DNA of 64,000 nucleotides from Pseudomonadota bacterium (GCA_030535425.1 JAUNHQ010000002.1:1-64000); one strand, 5' to 3'. Shown: positions 45,698 through 54,935, counted from the first letter of the stretch. The notes: generated from the letters alone by a model not told the origin. Numbers and translations are program-made.

Positions 45698-46822
45698 GTG
45701 AAGTCCATTGAACGCCGCCTTCCCCTTGCCCTGCTGGGCACCACCGCCGCGCTGCTGCTGGGCGCCTGTTCGGTGCTGGAATCTGACAAGATCGACTACA
45801 AAAGCGCAGGCCAAGGCGTGTCGCTGGAAGTGCCGCCCGACCTGACTCAGCTGCCCGGCCAGTCCCGTTACACCGTCACCGGCGGCGCCGTCACCGCCAG
45901 CGGCTACCAGGCAGGCCAGGCCACCACCACCAGCGCCGGCGCCCCCGTGGCTGCCAACACCGTGGCCGATGTGCAATTCATACGCGAAGGCAGCCAGCGC
46001 TGGCTGCATGTGGCGCGCACCCCCGAGCAGCTGTGGAGCCCCGTGCGCGACTTCTGGCTGGAAAGTGGCTTTTTGCTCTCGCTCGACCAAGCCAACCTGG
46101 GCCTGATGGAAACCGACTGGGCCGAAAACCGCGCCAAGATTCCGCAAGACATCATCCGCCGCACCATCGGCAAAGCCTTCGACTCTCTTTACTCCACCGG
46201 CGAGCGCGACCGCTTCCGCACCCGGCTCGAACTCAACCCCAACGGCGGCACCGACATCTACATCACCCACCGCGGCATGGAAGAGGTCTATTCCACTGCC
46301 CAGCGTGACAGCACCATCTGGCGTCCCCGGGCATCCGACCCCGAGCTGGAAGCCGAATTTCTGCGCCGCCTGATGGTCAAGCTCGGCGCCTCGCAAGAGC
46401 AGGCTCAGGCCGCCACCACGGCAGCGGCAGCTGCCCCCGGCCAGCCGCAGACCGCCGCCGCGCAACTGCTGGCCACCGATAGCGGCGCCCCCGCCCTTCA
46501 GGTCGCTGACGAATTCGACCGCGCCTGGCGCCGCGTAGGCTTGGCTCTGGACCGCACCGGCTTCACCGTCGAAGACCGCGACCGCACCAAAGGCATCTAC
46601 TTCGTGCGCTACATCGACCCCAAGCTGGAAAAACAAGAGCCCGGTTTCTTTGGCCGCTTGCTGGGCCGCGGCAGCCAGCCCCTGCCCACGCAGCAATACC
46701 AGATCACCGTGCGCAGCCAGGCGCAAGCCAGTGCCATCACCGTGCAGGACGGCCAAGGCAGGCCCGCGCCCGCTGCCGACGCACAGCGCATCCTGCAAGT
46801 GCTGCTCGACGAACTCAAATAA
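45698..46822 (+). CDS. bamC: Outer membrane assembly lipoprotein BamC (NlpB)
   Basis: A 374-residue lipoprotein subunit of the BAM complex that inserts beta-barrel proteins. The start is GTG at 45698 with AAAGGAAA eight bases upstream. The lipobox LLLGAC gives a lipidated Cys near residue 21. The unstructured YKSAGQGVSLEVPPDLTQL segment that wraps BamD is conserved, followed by two helix-grip domains. It is encoded directly after dapA, and an intrinsic terminator follows. Confidence 0.93.
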   Translation: MKSIERRLPLALLGTTAALLLGACSVLESDKIDYKSAGQGVSLEVPPDLTQLPGQSRYTVTGGAVTASGYQAGQATTTSAGAPVAANTVADVQFIREGSQRWLHVARTPEQLWSPVRDFWLESGFLLSLDQANLGLMETDWAENRAKIPQDIIRRTIGKAFDSLYSTGERDRFRTRLELNPNGGTDIYITHRGMEEVYSTAQRDSTIWRPRASDPELEAEFLRRLMVKLGASQEQAQAATTAAAAAPGQPQTAAAQLLATDSGAPALQVADEFDRAWRRVGLALDRTGFTVEDRDRTKGIYFVRYIDPKLEKQEPGFFGRLLGRGSQPLPTQQYQITVRSQAQASAITVQDGQGRPAPAADAQRILQVLLDELK

Positions 46823-46840
46823 ACCCCACCACCCGCCAAG

Positions 46841-46884
46841 AAGGGCCACCGCCCCCGCCAGGGGACGTGGCCCTTGCCTTTTTT
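46841..46884 (+). terminator. Rho-independent terminator after bamC
   Basis: AAGGGCCAC (46841-46849) pairs with GTGGCCCTT (46867-46875), with a small inner CCCC/GGGG pairing, and a T6 run follows at 46879-46884. It ends the dapA-bamC unit. Confidence 0.85.
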
Positions 46885-46914
46885 CTGCCCGCCCAACCCA
46901 AGGAAAAAACCCAC

Positions 46915-47709
46915 ATGCTGCGCTTTTGCTGTCTGGCCAGTGGCAGCAGTGGCAACGCCACCCTCATTGAAGCCACCGACGGCCTGCAGCGCACGCGCGT
47001 GCTGATCGATTGCGGCCTTGGCTGGCGCCAGCTGTTGCAGCGCCTGGCCCAGCAACAGCTGGATATCCAGGACATCGACGCTGTGTTCATCACCCATGAG
47101 CATGGCGACCATGTGGGCTGCGCACCCTTGCTCCATGTCCGCCACGGCATAGCCTTGCACACCAGCGCGGGCACTTGGCAGGCACTGCACCAAGCCTCAG
47201 GCCACCTGCATACCCCCACCGCCCCCAGCCCACCCGCCCGGGATGGGCTGATGCTGCGCATTGGCGCGCTGGGCCTGCTGCCTTTTACCGTGCCACATGA
47301 CGCACGCGAGCCTCTGCAATTGCGCTGCACCGACGGTGATCGCGTGCTGGGCATCCTGACCGACCTGGGGCATGTCACACCGCACGCACTGCGTCAACTG
47401 GCAGGTTGCCATGCACTGCTGCTGGAAAGCAACCACGATCCGGCACTGCTGGCCACTTCGGCCTATCCGCTCTTTCTCAAGCGCCGTGTCGCCGGCGCCC
47501 ATGGGCACCTGAGCAATGCCCAGGCCGCCCAAGCACTGGCCCATCTGCAACACCCGGGCCTGAACATCGTTGTGGCCGCTCACCTGAGCGAGCGCAACAA
47601 CCACCCTGATCTGGTACGCGCTGCCTTAAGCACCACGCTTGGCTGCGCCCCGCAAGAAGTGCTGCTGGCCAACCGCCATGGCCTGGCGGCTGGCTGGTTG
47701 ACGGCATGA
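46915..47709 (+). CDS. MBL-fold metallo-hydrolase (YycJ-like)
   Basis: A 264-residue metallo-beta-lactamase-fold protein. The metal motif is THEHGDHVG, with a further Asp in GILTDLGHV; the opening LASGSSGNATLIE is typical of the YycJ/WalJ group. Some members are 5'-exonucleases or phosphodiesterases, but the substrate is unknown here. The ATG at 46915 follows AAGGA. A bidirectional terminator lies downstream. Confidence 0.9.
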   Translation: MLRFCCLASGSSGNATLIEATDGLQRTRVLIDCGLGWRQLLQRLAQQQLDIQDIDAVFITHEHGDHVGCAPLLHVRHGIALHTSAGTWQALHQASGHLHTPTAPSPPARDGLMLRIGALGLLPFTVPHDAREPLQLRCTDGDRVLGILTDLGHVTPHALRQLAGCHALLLESNHDPALLATSAYPLFLKRRVAGAHGHLSNAQAAQALAHLQHPGLNIVVAAHLSERNNHPDLVRAALSTTLGCAPQEVLLANRHGLAAGWLTA

Positions 47710-47851
47710 AGTCATTCTCGAAGCCCGTTTGGCTTCACTTGGCGTGTGATGCTTGCGCTTGATACAAAACCATTTCACTTCCCAGTCAAAGTGAAACCAA
47801 TGCCTGCCCTTGGCTTTTGAGCAAAGCCGCCCGATGATCTGAGCAGACATT

Positions 47852-47879
47852 AAAAAAGCCACCCGAGAGGGTGGCTTTT
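47852..47879. terminator. Bidirectional terminator
   Basis: AAAAGCCACCC (47854-47864), a GAGA tetraloop and GGGTGGCTTTT (47869-47879) form an 11-pair hairpin with A/T tracts on both sides. It lies between the convergent MBL-hydrolase gene and the alanine-rich lipoprotein gene. Confidence 0.92.
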
Positions 47880-47931
47880 GCAGAGACAGGCTTGAGAAAG
47901 CTTCCAAGCCCGTCGTGTTGGCCTCGTTAGA

Positions 47932-48303
47932 TTACTGGGCTGCGCTGGCAGCATCCGCAGCGGCAGCGGCCACGGCATTCGCAGCAGCGGCACCAGCGGC
48001 TTCAGCAGCAGAACCCACGGCTGCACCCACTTCAGATGCGGCAGCGCCAGCGGCAGAAGCCGCATCGCTGACGGCAGAGCCAGCCGTGTTGGCGGCGCTG
48101 GCCGCAGCGTCAGCAGCAGTGGCCGCAGCGTCTGCAGCGCTGGAGGCAGCATCCGCTGCGGCATCAGCAGCCGAAGCAGCAGCATCTGCAGCAGGTGCAG
48201 GCGCTTCCATCGGAGCAGGTGCGGGTGCGGGCTCTTCCTTCTTGCCGCAAGCGGCCAGGGAAACAGCAGCAACCAGGGCAGCCAGTACGAGTGATTTATT
48301 CAT
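47932..48303 (-). CDS. Alanine-rich lipoprotein
   Basis: A 123-residue protein. The lipobox SLAAC gives a lipidated Cys19. After a short Pro/Ala linker the rest is almost only Ala with regularly spaced Asp and Ser (AADAAASAADAAADAASSAA and so on), expected to form one long helix or coiled coil. AGAGGA lies eight bases before the ATG at 48303. The layout recalls Lpp-type envelope lipoproteins, but the C-terminus has no Lys for attachment to peptidoglycan. A strong terminator follows, fitting high expression. Confidence 0.8.
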   Translation of the reverse strand: MNKSLVLAALVAAVSLAACGKKEEPAPAPAPMEAPAPAADAAASAADAAADAASSAADAAATAADAAASAANTAGSAVSDAASAAGAAASEVGAAVGSAAEAAGAAAANAVAAAAADAASAAQ

Positions 48304-48498
48304 GTTGGAAATCCTCTCCAAATAGATATATAGATGGTCCGGAAAGCACGGAATATCTATTTTTCGAGATATCCCGGCCGAGAGAAAAGCCTTCAATCAC
48401 CAGCCTTCAGGCCCTTTCCGCTCTGGCAGAAATTATAGCTATCGGCCTTTGCAATTGCGGCTTACCCTGATGCGCCAGCACCACGTTCAAACAAAGTG

Positions 48499-49020
48499 TC
48501 ACAACCCCAATGTCGTAGCAGCAAAGCCTGTGCTAGAGCGCCCGAGCCACTCATTGATGCGTTGGCGCAGCAGCACGCGCTGCTCCGGCTCAGAACCGTA
48601 CACGCCGGTATGCCGCAGCACGTCCAGCCGCTGCAGCGACCACTCAGGCGCCCATAGCGCACTGGGTATATCCAGAGGATCGGCCCATGGGCACACGCGG
48701 CACTCGATCTTGTGTGACCACTGTCGGCGCCACGTCACAAAGCGTGCGTGCTGGCGCACCACATCGTCATACTGCCTGGCCAGCATGGTCAGGCGCTGGC
48801 CAGGGCCCAGCACCCAGGCTTGCAGCGACTCCGTAACCTGGCGCTCGCCCAGCGGCCAGTCGGCAAAGCTGGCGTCGCTCAACACCAGTTCGCGCCAGCC
48901 CCGCACGGCCGCCGCCTGCAAGGCCTGGCGCACGGCATCACGAAAACGCTCGCGTCCAGCAAAAGAGCCACTGGGCAGGTCGGGCATGGTCGGCGCCCCG
49001 GCAAGAGACTCACGATTCAT
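48499..49020 (-). CDS. Conserved hypothetical protein coupled to the RoxA-like gene
   Basis: A 173-residue soluble protein with no recognised domain. It contains tryptophan-rich segments (DASFADWPLG, VTWRRQWSHKIECRVCPWAD). Its ATG overlaps the end of the hydroxylase gene by 11 bases, so the two are translated together. The length and Trp-rich core suggest an intact gene, not a shadow. No function can be named. Confidence 0.68.
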   Translation of the reverse strand: MNRESLAGAPTMPDLPSGSFAGRERFRDAVRQALQAAAVRGWRELVLSDASFADWPLGERQVTESLQAWVLGPGQRLTMLARQYDDVVRQHARFVTWRRQWSHKIECRVCPWADPLDIPSALWAPEWSLQRLDVLRHTGVYGSEPEQRVLLRQRINEWLGRSSTGFAATTLGL

Positions 49021-50128
49021 GTGCCCACCCCGCCTCGATCCACTGACCCAGCAGCTCAGCAGCCCCTGCGCTCAGGCGTGCACGCTCGGTGGCTCCCAGG
49101 CGGCGCTGATCGGCCAACTGGCGCATCAGCACCGCATCTCGTCCGCTGCCCAGGTAACTTTCGCCATTGATGAACACATGGTGATCGTCATACAGCATCC
49201 GCGTGCGCCTATCCAGTGCCACCGCACCCGCCCCTGACGGCGTGCGCCCAGGCTGAAAGCCCACCATGGGCTTGGGCTCGCTCAACCATTCGCCCAGCAG
49301 CATGGCCAGTTGCTGTGGGTCTCTCGCCGCGCGATCCACCGCCTCACGGGCAAAAGCCAGCATGGCCCCGGGCACGCGCGCAGGCGCCGTCACAGCAGGC
49401 TGGTCTGGGTCGCGGTAAGCCGTATCGCCCAGCATGTCCACAGCCTCCTCGGCCATGCGCTGCAGCATTTCCGCACCCACCTCGCCTTGCGCGGGCTGGC
49501 GAAAGCCGATGGAGTACGTCATACATTCCCCCCCCTCGGCCACGCCATCGTGCGCCCAGCGTGGGGGCAGGTACAGCATGTCGCCCGGCTCCAGCAGGTA
49601 TTCCTCCTCCGGCTGAAAATCCGCCAGAATTTTCAGGGGCAGCCCTTGCACCAAGCTCAGGTCTTTCTGCCGCCCGATGCGCCAGCGCCGGCGGCCAGCT
49701 GCTTGCAGCAAGAACACGTCGTAGCTGTCAAAGTGCGGCCCCACGCCGCCGCCATCGCTGGCATAGCTGATCATCACATCGTCCAAGCGTGCATCGGGGA
49801 TGAAGCGAAACTGCTGCATCAGCGCATGCACGCGCTCGTCATGCAAATCCACGCCCTGCACCAGCAGCGTCCATTGCGGCTGGCTCAGCGGCGGCAGGCT
49901 GCGCCGGGCGATGGGGCCGTGCCGCAGCCGCCAGCCGCCGCGCTGGGTAATCAGGCGCGACTCCGCCGCTTCGTCAGCGGCCAGATCAAACAGCGCCGCC
50001 CGGGAAAGCAATGGGGCAAAACCGGGCATGGCCTGGCGCACCAGCAAGGGTTTTTTCTGCCAATGACGCTTCATGAAACGCTCTGGCGAAAGGCCGCCGA
50101 GTAAGGTCTGGGCTTGGGTAATGTCCAT
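49010..50128 (-). CDS. roxA: JmjC/cupin ribosomal oxygenase, RoxA (YcfD)-like
   Basis: A 372-residue Fe(II)/2-oxoglutarate oxygenase of the cupin_4 family, which hydroxylates an arginine of ribosomal protein L16 in E. coli (YcfD). Iron ligands are His and Asp in GPHFDSYDVFLLQ and His in PPRWAHDGVAEG. A C-terminal dimerisation/winged-helix part follows. The ATG at 50128 starts MDITQAQTLLGGLSPERF; upstream codons were rejected. It overlaps the next gene and is divergent from the FKBP gene. Confidence 0.9.
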   Translation of the reverse strand: MDITQAQTLLGGLSPERFMKRHWQKKPLLVRQAMPGFAPLLSRAALFDLAADEAAESRLITQRGGWRLRHGPIARRSLPPLSQPQWTLLVQGVDLHDERVHALMQQFRFIPDARLDDVMISYASDGGGVGPHFDSYDVFLLQAAGRRRWRIGRQKDLSLVQGLPLKILADFQPEEEYLLEPGDMLYLPPRWAHDGVAEGGECMTYSIGFRQPAQGEVGAEMLQRMAEEAVDMLGDTAYRDPDQPAVTAPARVPGAMLAFAREAVDRAARDPQQLAMLLGEWLSEPKPMVGFQPGRTPSGAGAVALDRRTRMLYDDHHVFINGESYLGSGRDAVLMRQLADQRRLGATERARLSAGAAELLGQWIEAGWAHES

Positions 50129-50187
50129 GCCGCCAAGCTTAAGGCCAAGCGCACCCGTGCCAGCCAGGCGGTGCGACAATCTTGCGC

Positions 50188-50712
50188 ATGGACATCCAAT
50201 TTCCCTGCGTTGCCGCCCTCACCTGGACGTTGAAAGACAGCCTGGGAGACACCCTGGACGAGCTCAACGATCCGGTGGAGTTTTTTGTAGGCGATGGCGA
50301 CTTGCTGCCCGCCATCGACCGCGCGCTGCAAGGCCACGGCCCGGGCGCCACGCTGTCGCTGAACCTGGAGCCTGAAGACGCCTTTGGCGACTACGACGAG
50401 CAACAGGTTTTTTTGGTCCCGCGCCCGGCGCTGCCTGCGGGTATTGAAGAAGGCATGCTGCTGGAAGCCGCCAGCCTGCCCGCTGCGGTGACCCAAGGCG
50501 CCGCCCCCGACGCGCTGCTGACCATCACTGAGATCTATCCCGAACACGTGGTGCTGGACGGCAACCACCCGCTGGCCGGCATTTCGCTGCGCCTGCACCT
50601 GAAAGTGGTGCAGGTGCGCGACGCCACGGAAGACGAACTGGCCCGCCGCAGCGCAGGCACAGGCTTTTTCCGCTTGCAGCCCATGGCGCCGGGCAATGCC
50701 CAGATGCACTGA
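50188..50712 (+). CDS. FKBP-type peptidyl-prolyl isomerase, SlyD-like
   Basis: A 174-residue SlyD/FkpB-type isomerase and chaperone. The FKBP halves (FFVGDGDLLPAIDRALQGHG and GISLRLHLKVVQVRDA) flank an insert-in-flap domain ending in VLDGNHPLAG, the SlyD signature. It lacks the His/Cys-rich metal tail of E. coli SlyD. The ATG at 50188 is used; an in-frame TTG six bases upstream is less likely. Confidence 0.9.
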   Translation: MDIQFPCVAALTWTLKDSLGDTLDELNDPVEFFVGDGDLLPAIDRALQGHGPGATLSLNLEPEDAFGDYDEQQVFLVPRPALPAGIEEGMLLEAASLPAAVTQGAAPDALLTITEIYPEHVVLDGNHPLAGISLRLHLKVVQVRDATEDELARRSAGTGFFRLQPMAPGNAQMH

Positions 50713-50775
50713 GCGCCACAAACCCTTGCCTGCCAAGCCGCTGGGCAAGCTATGGGACACAACACCATGCCCCAA

Positions 50776-50831
50776 TTGCTACTATTTATATAGCTTAAAA
50801 CCCTTATAAATCGCGCGCTATTGGCATTTTT
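50776..50831. repeat. Dispersed intergenic repeat after the FKBP gene
   Basis: TTGCTACTATTTATATAGCT, AAAACCCTTATAAATCGCGC and TATTGGCATTTTT form a reverse-orientation copy closely related to that at 32997-33053. The GC-rich hairpin is degenerate in this copy; a separate strong terminator follows at 50858. Confidence 0.75.
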
Positions 50832-50857
50832 CTCAATACATCTCCGAGCACCAGGCA

Positions 50858-50892
50858 TAAAAAAAACGGCACCCCAAGGGTGCCGTTTTTTT
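50858..50892. terminator. Bidirectional terminator between FKBP and glycine-zipper genes
   Basis: CGGCACCC (50867-50874), a CAA loop and GGGTGCCG (50878-50885) are flanked by A8 and T7 tracts, a near-ideal intrinsic terminator for both convergent genes. Confidence 0.95.
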
Positions 50893-50924
50893 ATGAAGGC
50901 GCTGGTGCGCCCATCACTCGTGGC

Positions 50925-51410
50925 TCAGCGATACAGCTGATTGCCCTCGGCACGCACGCGGTCGCCAATGCGCACGTTGGGCGCATCGGCGTAATCGAAG
51001 GTCTGCACCCCACCGTTATCAAACTGCACAGTCACGCGGTAATAGTCATGCGCCGGGCCGCGGTTCATGTTTTGCTCAAGCGCACGGCCAATCAACGCGC
51101 CGCCCACCACACCAGCCACCGTCGCAGCGGTACGGCCACGGCCTCCGCCCACCTGGCTGCCTGCCAAACCGCCCACTGCACCGCCGATCACGGCACCGGT
51201 CACGCCATCGGCCTGCTGACCGCCACGCATGTATTCCACATTGGTCACACGGCCGTAGCCCGCATAAGCCACTTGCCCTTGGGGGTAAACCTGACCTTGC
51301 GGATAGGCCTGGCCTTGCGGATAGCCAAGCGGCTGGTTGGCACAGGCCGCCAGCGTGGCAGCGGCAGCCAAAACGGACAGAGTGGTCAGCAGGCGCTGAG
51401 GTTTTTGCAT
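50925..51410 (-). CDS. Glycine-zipper 2TM lipoprotein (SlyB/Pcp-like)
   Basis: A 161-residue outer-membrane lipoprotein. The lipobox is TLAAC; then three tandem YPQGQ repeats occur near residues 28-45. The glycine-zipper segment (TGAVIGGAVGGLAGSQVGGG and VAGVVGGALIGRALEQ) inserts in membrane. A C-terminal domain (YYRVTVQFDNGGVQTFDY) follows. The ATG at 51410 with GGAG upstream is preferred over 51422. SlyB-type proteins respond to envelope stress and Mg2+ limitation; that role is inferred. Confidence 0.87.
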   Translation of the reverse strand: MQKPQRLLTTLSVLAAAATLAACANQPLGYPQGQAYPQGQVYPQGQVAYAGYGRVTNVEYMRGGQQADGVTGAVIGGAVGGLAGSQVGGGRGRTAATVAGVVGGALIGRALEQNMNRGPAHDYYRVTVQFDNGGVQTFDYADAPNVRIGDRVRAEGNQLYR

Positions 51411-51527
51411 GTGTTTCTCCATTCAATCAAACCAAGGCGATGAAAGTGCCTTGCTGCTTTAACGCGCCAGGACCGCGCTTCATCCACAGCGAAAGGTAAA
51501 AACACGTGTGCATTCGTAAACGCGCTT

Positions 51528-51974
51528 TCACCCCCGCCCGGTGGAGCCATAGCCGCCCTCGCCCCGCTCGGAAGCCAAGAACTCGTCCACCACGTTGAAT
51601 GTGGCCTGCACCACGGGCACGATGACCAGTTGCGCAATGCGCTCCATGGGCTCGATGGTGTAGGCCGTGGCGCTGCGGTTCCAGGCACTGACCATGAGCT
51701 GGCCCTGGTAATCGCTGTCAATCAGACCCACCAGGTTGCCCAGCACGATGCCGTGCTTGTGCCCCAGCCCCGAGCGCGGCAGGATGAGTGCGGCATAGCC
51801 CGGGTCGGCCAGGTGCATGGCCATGCCGGTGGGCACCAGTTGCCACGCGCCGGGCGCCAGGGTCAGCGGCTCAGCCAGGCAGGCGCGCAGATCCAGCCCG
51901 GCGCTGCCGGAAGTGGCGTATGCAGGCATTTGCGCGCGCAGGCGCTCGTCCAGGATGCGGATGTCGATGTTCAT
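51528..51974 (-). CDS. dut: dUTP diphosphatase
   Basis: A 148-residue trimeric dUTPase that removes dUTP and supplies dUMP for thymidylate. Motifs are [37 protein letters not shown] and the C-terminal [12 protein letters not shown] loop. The start overlaps the stop of the upstream membrane protein by four bases. coaBC-dut proximity is common in proteobacteria. Confidence 0.97.
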   Translation of the reverse strand: MNIDIRILDERLRAQMPAYATSGSAGLDLRACLAEPLTLAPGAWQLVPTGMAMHLADPGYAALILPRSGLGHKHGIVLGNLVGLIDSDYQGQLMVSAWNRSATAYTIEPMERIAQLVIVPVVQATFNVVDEFLASERGEGGYGSTGRG

Positions 51975-52453
51975 GAGCGGTTTTTTTCTTTCAAATGACG
52001 CAGTGCTTCAGCCACGACCTGCTGTTGCCTGGCCTGGCGCTCGTGCCTGTCGGACTTTTGCTTTTGAAGCTTTTGCCAGTTCAGCCATGCCACCACCAGA
52101 ATGGGGATGAGAAACAGCCCGCCGCCTTCCCACAGCAGATACAGCACACCCGCCAGCACCGCCAGCGCAGCCGCAGGCACCAGGGGGCGCGGTAGCCAGC
52201 GGGGCGCGTATTGGGTTTTCAAGCTGCGCCACTGGGCCAGCAGCTCTTGGGCACTTGGGGGTAAAGCGCTTTTGCCGATTTCAGCAGCAGCACCAGCCCG
52301 TGGCCGGGAAGATGCAGAGCGCATGGGCGCTGGCGATGCGGATGGCAATAGCGATGGCAGGGATGACGTGGGCTGAGGCGCCTGCTTGGCGTGCAACCCT
52401 TCGATATAGCGCACAAAGTCGCCGTCAGGCGGGGTATCCCATGGCGGGTTCAT
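51971..52453 (-). CDS. Small membrane protein between coaBC and dut
   Basis: A 160-residue protein of unknown role. The N-terminal half is a Pro/Ser/Ala-rich cytoplasmic region; two hydrophobic stretches follow at about residues 90-107 and 110-124 ([19 protein letters not shown]), and the C-terminus is a basic coiled-coil-like tail ([20 protein letters not shown]). It lies eight bases after coaBC and overlaps dut by four, so it belongs to that operon. Confidence 0.75.
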   Translation of the reverse strand: MNPPWDTPPDGDFVRYIEGLHAKQAPQPTSSLPSLLPSASPAPMRSASSRPRAGAAAEIGKSALPPSAQELLAQWRSLKTQYAPRWLPRPLVPAAALAVLAGVLYLLWEGGGLFLIPILVVAWLNWQKLQKQKSDRHERQARQQQVVAEALRHLKEKNRS

Positions 52454-52461
52454 GGCGGCTT

Positions 52462-53712
52462 TCAGGGCGTACCCGACACGCGGCGCGCAATCTCGGCCAC
52501 CAGCTGTTGCGCCAGGCGGCGCTTGCTGGCATGGGACAGCTCGGTGACACTGGCCTCGTCCACCAGCAGCAGGGCATTGTCGTCTTGGCCAAAGGTGGCC
52601 GGGCCAATATTGCCCACCAGCAAGGGCACGCCCTTGCGCGCACGCTTGGCCTGGGCGTTGGCCAGCAAGTCCTGGCTTTCAGCGGCAAAGCCTACGCAAT
52701 ACAAATCGCCCGCCTGCGCGCGCGGCAGGCGGGCCACGTCGGCCAGGATGTCGGGGTTTTCCACAAAGCTCAGCGCAGGCGTCTGGCCGCTGCCGTCTTT
52801 CTTGATCTTGTGCTGCGCCGCGTGGGCTGGCCGCCAGTCGGCCACGGCAGCGGTGGCAATGAAAATGTGCGCATCCTGCACCTGCTGCATGGCCGCGGCG
52901 TGCATGTCCCGCGCAGACACCACATCCACACGCCGCACCCCGCGCGGTGTGGGCAGGCTCACTGGGCCCGCCACCAGCGTGACGTCAGCCCCCGCCTCGC
53001 GCGCAGCGCGGGCAATGGCAAAGCCCATCTTGCCGCTGGAATGGTTGGTGATGCCGCGCACGGGATCGATGGCCTCAAACGTGGGCCCCGCCGTGACCAC
53101 CACACGTTGGCCGGCCAGCCGTTTGGGCGTGAAAAAGGCCACCACCTCTTCCAGCAGTTCGGCCGCCTCCAGCATGCGGCCATCGCCAAACTCGCCGCAG
53201 GCTTGCGCGCCGTGGGCCACGCCCAGCACGTGTGCGCCATCTTGCGCCGCCTGACGCAGGTTGCGCTGCGTGGCCGGGTGCGCCCACATTTCGCGGTTCA
53301 TGGCCGGAGCCAGCAGCAGGGGCACGCTGCCCAGCGGCCGCGCCAGGCACAGCAGGGGCAGCAACTCGCCCGCACGGCCCTGGGCCAGCTGGGCCATAAA
53401 GTCGGCGCTGGCCGGGGCGATGACGATGGCATCGGCCTCGCGGCTTAAGTTGATGTGGGCCATGTTGTTGGGCGGACGCGCATCCCACTGCGACACATAC
53501 ACCGCCCGGCCCGACAACGCCTGCATAGCCACGGGGGTCATGAACTGGCAGGCAGCCTCGGTCATCACCACCTGCACCGTGGCACCCGCCTTGACAAGCA
53601 GGCGGCAAAACTCCGCCGCCTTGAAGCACGCCGCCCCGCCCGACAGGCCCAGAACGATGTGGCGGCCTGCCAGCTCTGCCGCGGCAAGGGGAGAGGGTGT
53701 GTGTGCATTCAT
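52462..53712 (-). CDS. coaBC: Bifunctional phosphopantothenoylcysteine decarboxylase/synthetase CoaBC
   Basis: A 416-residue enzyme for two coenzyme A steps. The N-terminal flavoprotein CoaC part has GLSGGAACFKAAE, catalytic His in PNNMAHINLSRE, PAMNREMW and ACGEFGDGRM. The CoaB part has VVTAGPTFEAIDPVRGITNHSSGKMG. Full length and intact. It is the first gene of coaBC-membrane protein-dut. Confidence 0.96.
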   Translation of the reverse strand: MNAHTPSPLAAAELAGRHIVLGLSGGAACFKAAEFCRLLVKAGATVQVVMTEAACQFMTPVAMQALSGRAVYVSQWDARPPNNMAHINLSREADAIVIAPASADFMAQLAQGRAGELLPLLCLARPLGSVPLLLAPAMNREMWAHPATQRNLRQAAQDGAHVLGVAHGAQACGEFGDGRMLEAAELLEEVVAFFTPKRLAGQRVVVTAGPTFEAIDPVRGITNHSSGKMGFAIARAAREAGADVTLVAGPVSLPTPRGVRRVDVVSARDMHAAAMQQVQDAHIFIATAAVADWRPAHAAQHKIKKDGSGQTPALSFVENPDILADVARLPRAQAGDLYCVGFAAESQDLLANAQAKRARKGVPLLVGNIGPATFGQDDNALLLVDEASVTELSHASKRRLAQQLVAEIARRVSGTP

Positions 53713-53776
53713 AGGCCGGTCACTGTAGCAGCGCGTGTCGCGGCTTTTTTGTATCCGTGGCGAGTATTTGCTTATC

Positions 53777-53797
53777 TGCTATTCAAAAAAATAGCTA
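53777..53797. repeat. Partial dispersed repeat
   Basis: TGCTATTCAAAAAAATAGCT is the AGCTA...TAGC hairpin alone (GCTATT/AATAGC), in the gap between coaBC and the AraC regulator. The GGCC half is absent. Confidence 0.6.
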
Positions 53798-53861
53798 ACT
53801 TTGAATTGGGACGGGCGATTACGGCATGTTCCCTGATCCGTGAAAAGTGGCCACCCCCGCT

Positions 53862-54806
53862 TCAAGCGGTGTGGGCCCGGCTGGGGGGATAGCCAAAAAA
53901 CCGGGTAAAGGCCAGGCTGAAATTACCCGGGTGGTCGTAGCCTAGCTGGTACGCCACTTCGGCCACTCGGTGTCCCGATTGCAGCAGCAACTGCGCCTTG
54001 TGCATGCGTGCCTGGGTGTGAAAAGCCTGCGGGCTTTGTCCGTGGCGTTGTCGAAAGCCACGCCGCAGGCGGCTTTCGCTCATGCCCAGCATGTGCGCCA
54101 GCTGGCCCAAGGCCACGGGCTGGTCCAGATGGGTTTGCAGCCAGTGCCTGGCTTCGTCAATCAGGGCAACGTCGCGCGTGCACGGCGGCGTTGGTGCAAG
54201 GGCTGCTGTGTCGTGCAAGGGTTGCAGCACCTCGTCCAGCAGGCACAGCGTGCGGGCATGCAGGGCCAGCAGGTTGCCGGGGGCGTGCTCGGCCTGCCAC
54301 AGCAGCGCCTGCGCGTGCGAGACACTGGCTGGCGTGCTGCGGTGACTGGCTAGCTGCCGCACGCCGCCGCCACAACCCAGCAACTTGTGTGCGCAGGCTG
54401 CGCCCAGGTAGTCGCGCAGCAGGTCTTGGCCGACTTGCACACGCAATTGCCGCACGGCCACACCTGCCTGATAGCGGCGCTGGCCGCTGGCGTGGTCAAA
54501 GCCGGTGATGGTGGTGCGCCCGCAGCCAAAGTCAAGCACCATTCCTGCGCGTTCGCAAAAGGCCGACGTCCCGGCCAGCGCCAGTGTGACCGTGAGCACA
54601 GGCTGAGGCAAAACTTTGTGGCTGGCTTCCTGCAAGTCCATGTGCGGGCAATAGCTGCTGTGCAGCAGCGCCAGCCCTTGTGCCAGATGCAGCGCGTCCG
54701 TGTGGCACGGTCCCAGCGCGGCAGGCAGGCTGTGCCGCAGCCAGCGTCCGCGCACTTCGGTCCGGGTGTCGGTAGCCGAATCCACTCGGCAGGTCGAGGC
54801 AGGCAT
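53862..54806 (-). CDS. AraC-family regulator (PchR-like)
   Basis: A 314-residue regulator. The C-terminal double helix-turn-helix is clear (ALGQLAHMLGMSESRLRRGF and VAEVAYQLGYDHPGNFSLAF, then FFGYPPS). The N-terminal 200 residues would sense a ligand. The domain layout and its place beside a TonB receptor and an FptX-like importer match PchR-type siderophore regulators, which bind the ferric siderophore and activate uptake. ATG 54806 is assumed; TTG 54827 is also in frame. Confidence 0.85.
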   Translation of the reverse strand: MPASTCRVDSATDTRTEVRGRWLRHSLPAALGPCHTDALHLAQGLALLHSSYCPHMDLQEASHKVLPQPVLTVTLALAGTSAFCERAGMVLDFGCGRTTITGFDHASGQRRYQAGVAVRQLRVQVGQDLLRDYLGAACAHKLLGCGGGVRQLASHRSTPASVSHAQALLWQAEHAPGNLLALHARTLCLLDEVLQPLHDTAALAPTPPCTRDVALIDEARHWLQTHLDQPVALGQLAHMLGMSESRLRRGFRQRHGQSPQAFHTQARMHKAQLLLQSGHRVAEVAYQLGYDHPGNFSLAFTRFFGYPPSRAHTA

Positions 54807-54857
54807 GAGGGCACTGTCAGATGGCAATACGAAGTTGGCTGAAGCGCATATTCTCGC

Positions 54858-54876
54858 AAATGAGAGGCATTTTCAT
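54858..54876. promoter_or_regulatory. Possible Fur box upstream of the TonB receptor
   Basis: The sequence AAATGAGAGGCATTTTCAT agrees with the Fur consensus (ATGATAATCATTATC core) at about 11 of 15 positions and shows AAATG...CATTT symmetry. It lies between the AraC regulator and the receptor, 60 bases before the receptor start. Iron repression is inferred. Confidence 0.45.
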
Positions 54877-54935
54877 AATTTTTGCGGGCTATTCCGGCTC
54901 CCAAGCTCACTGCCACCCGCCCGACGAGGTCCCGC

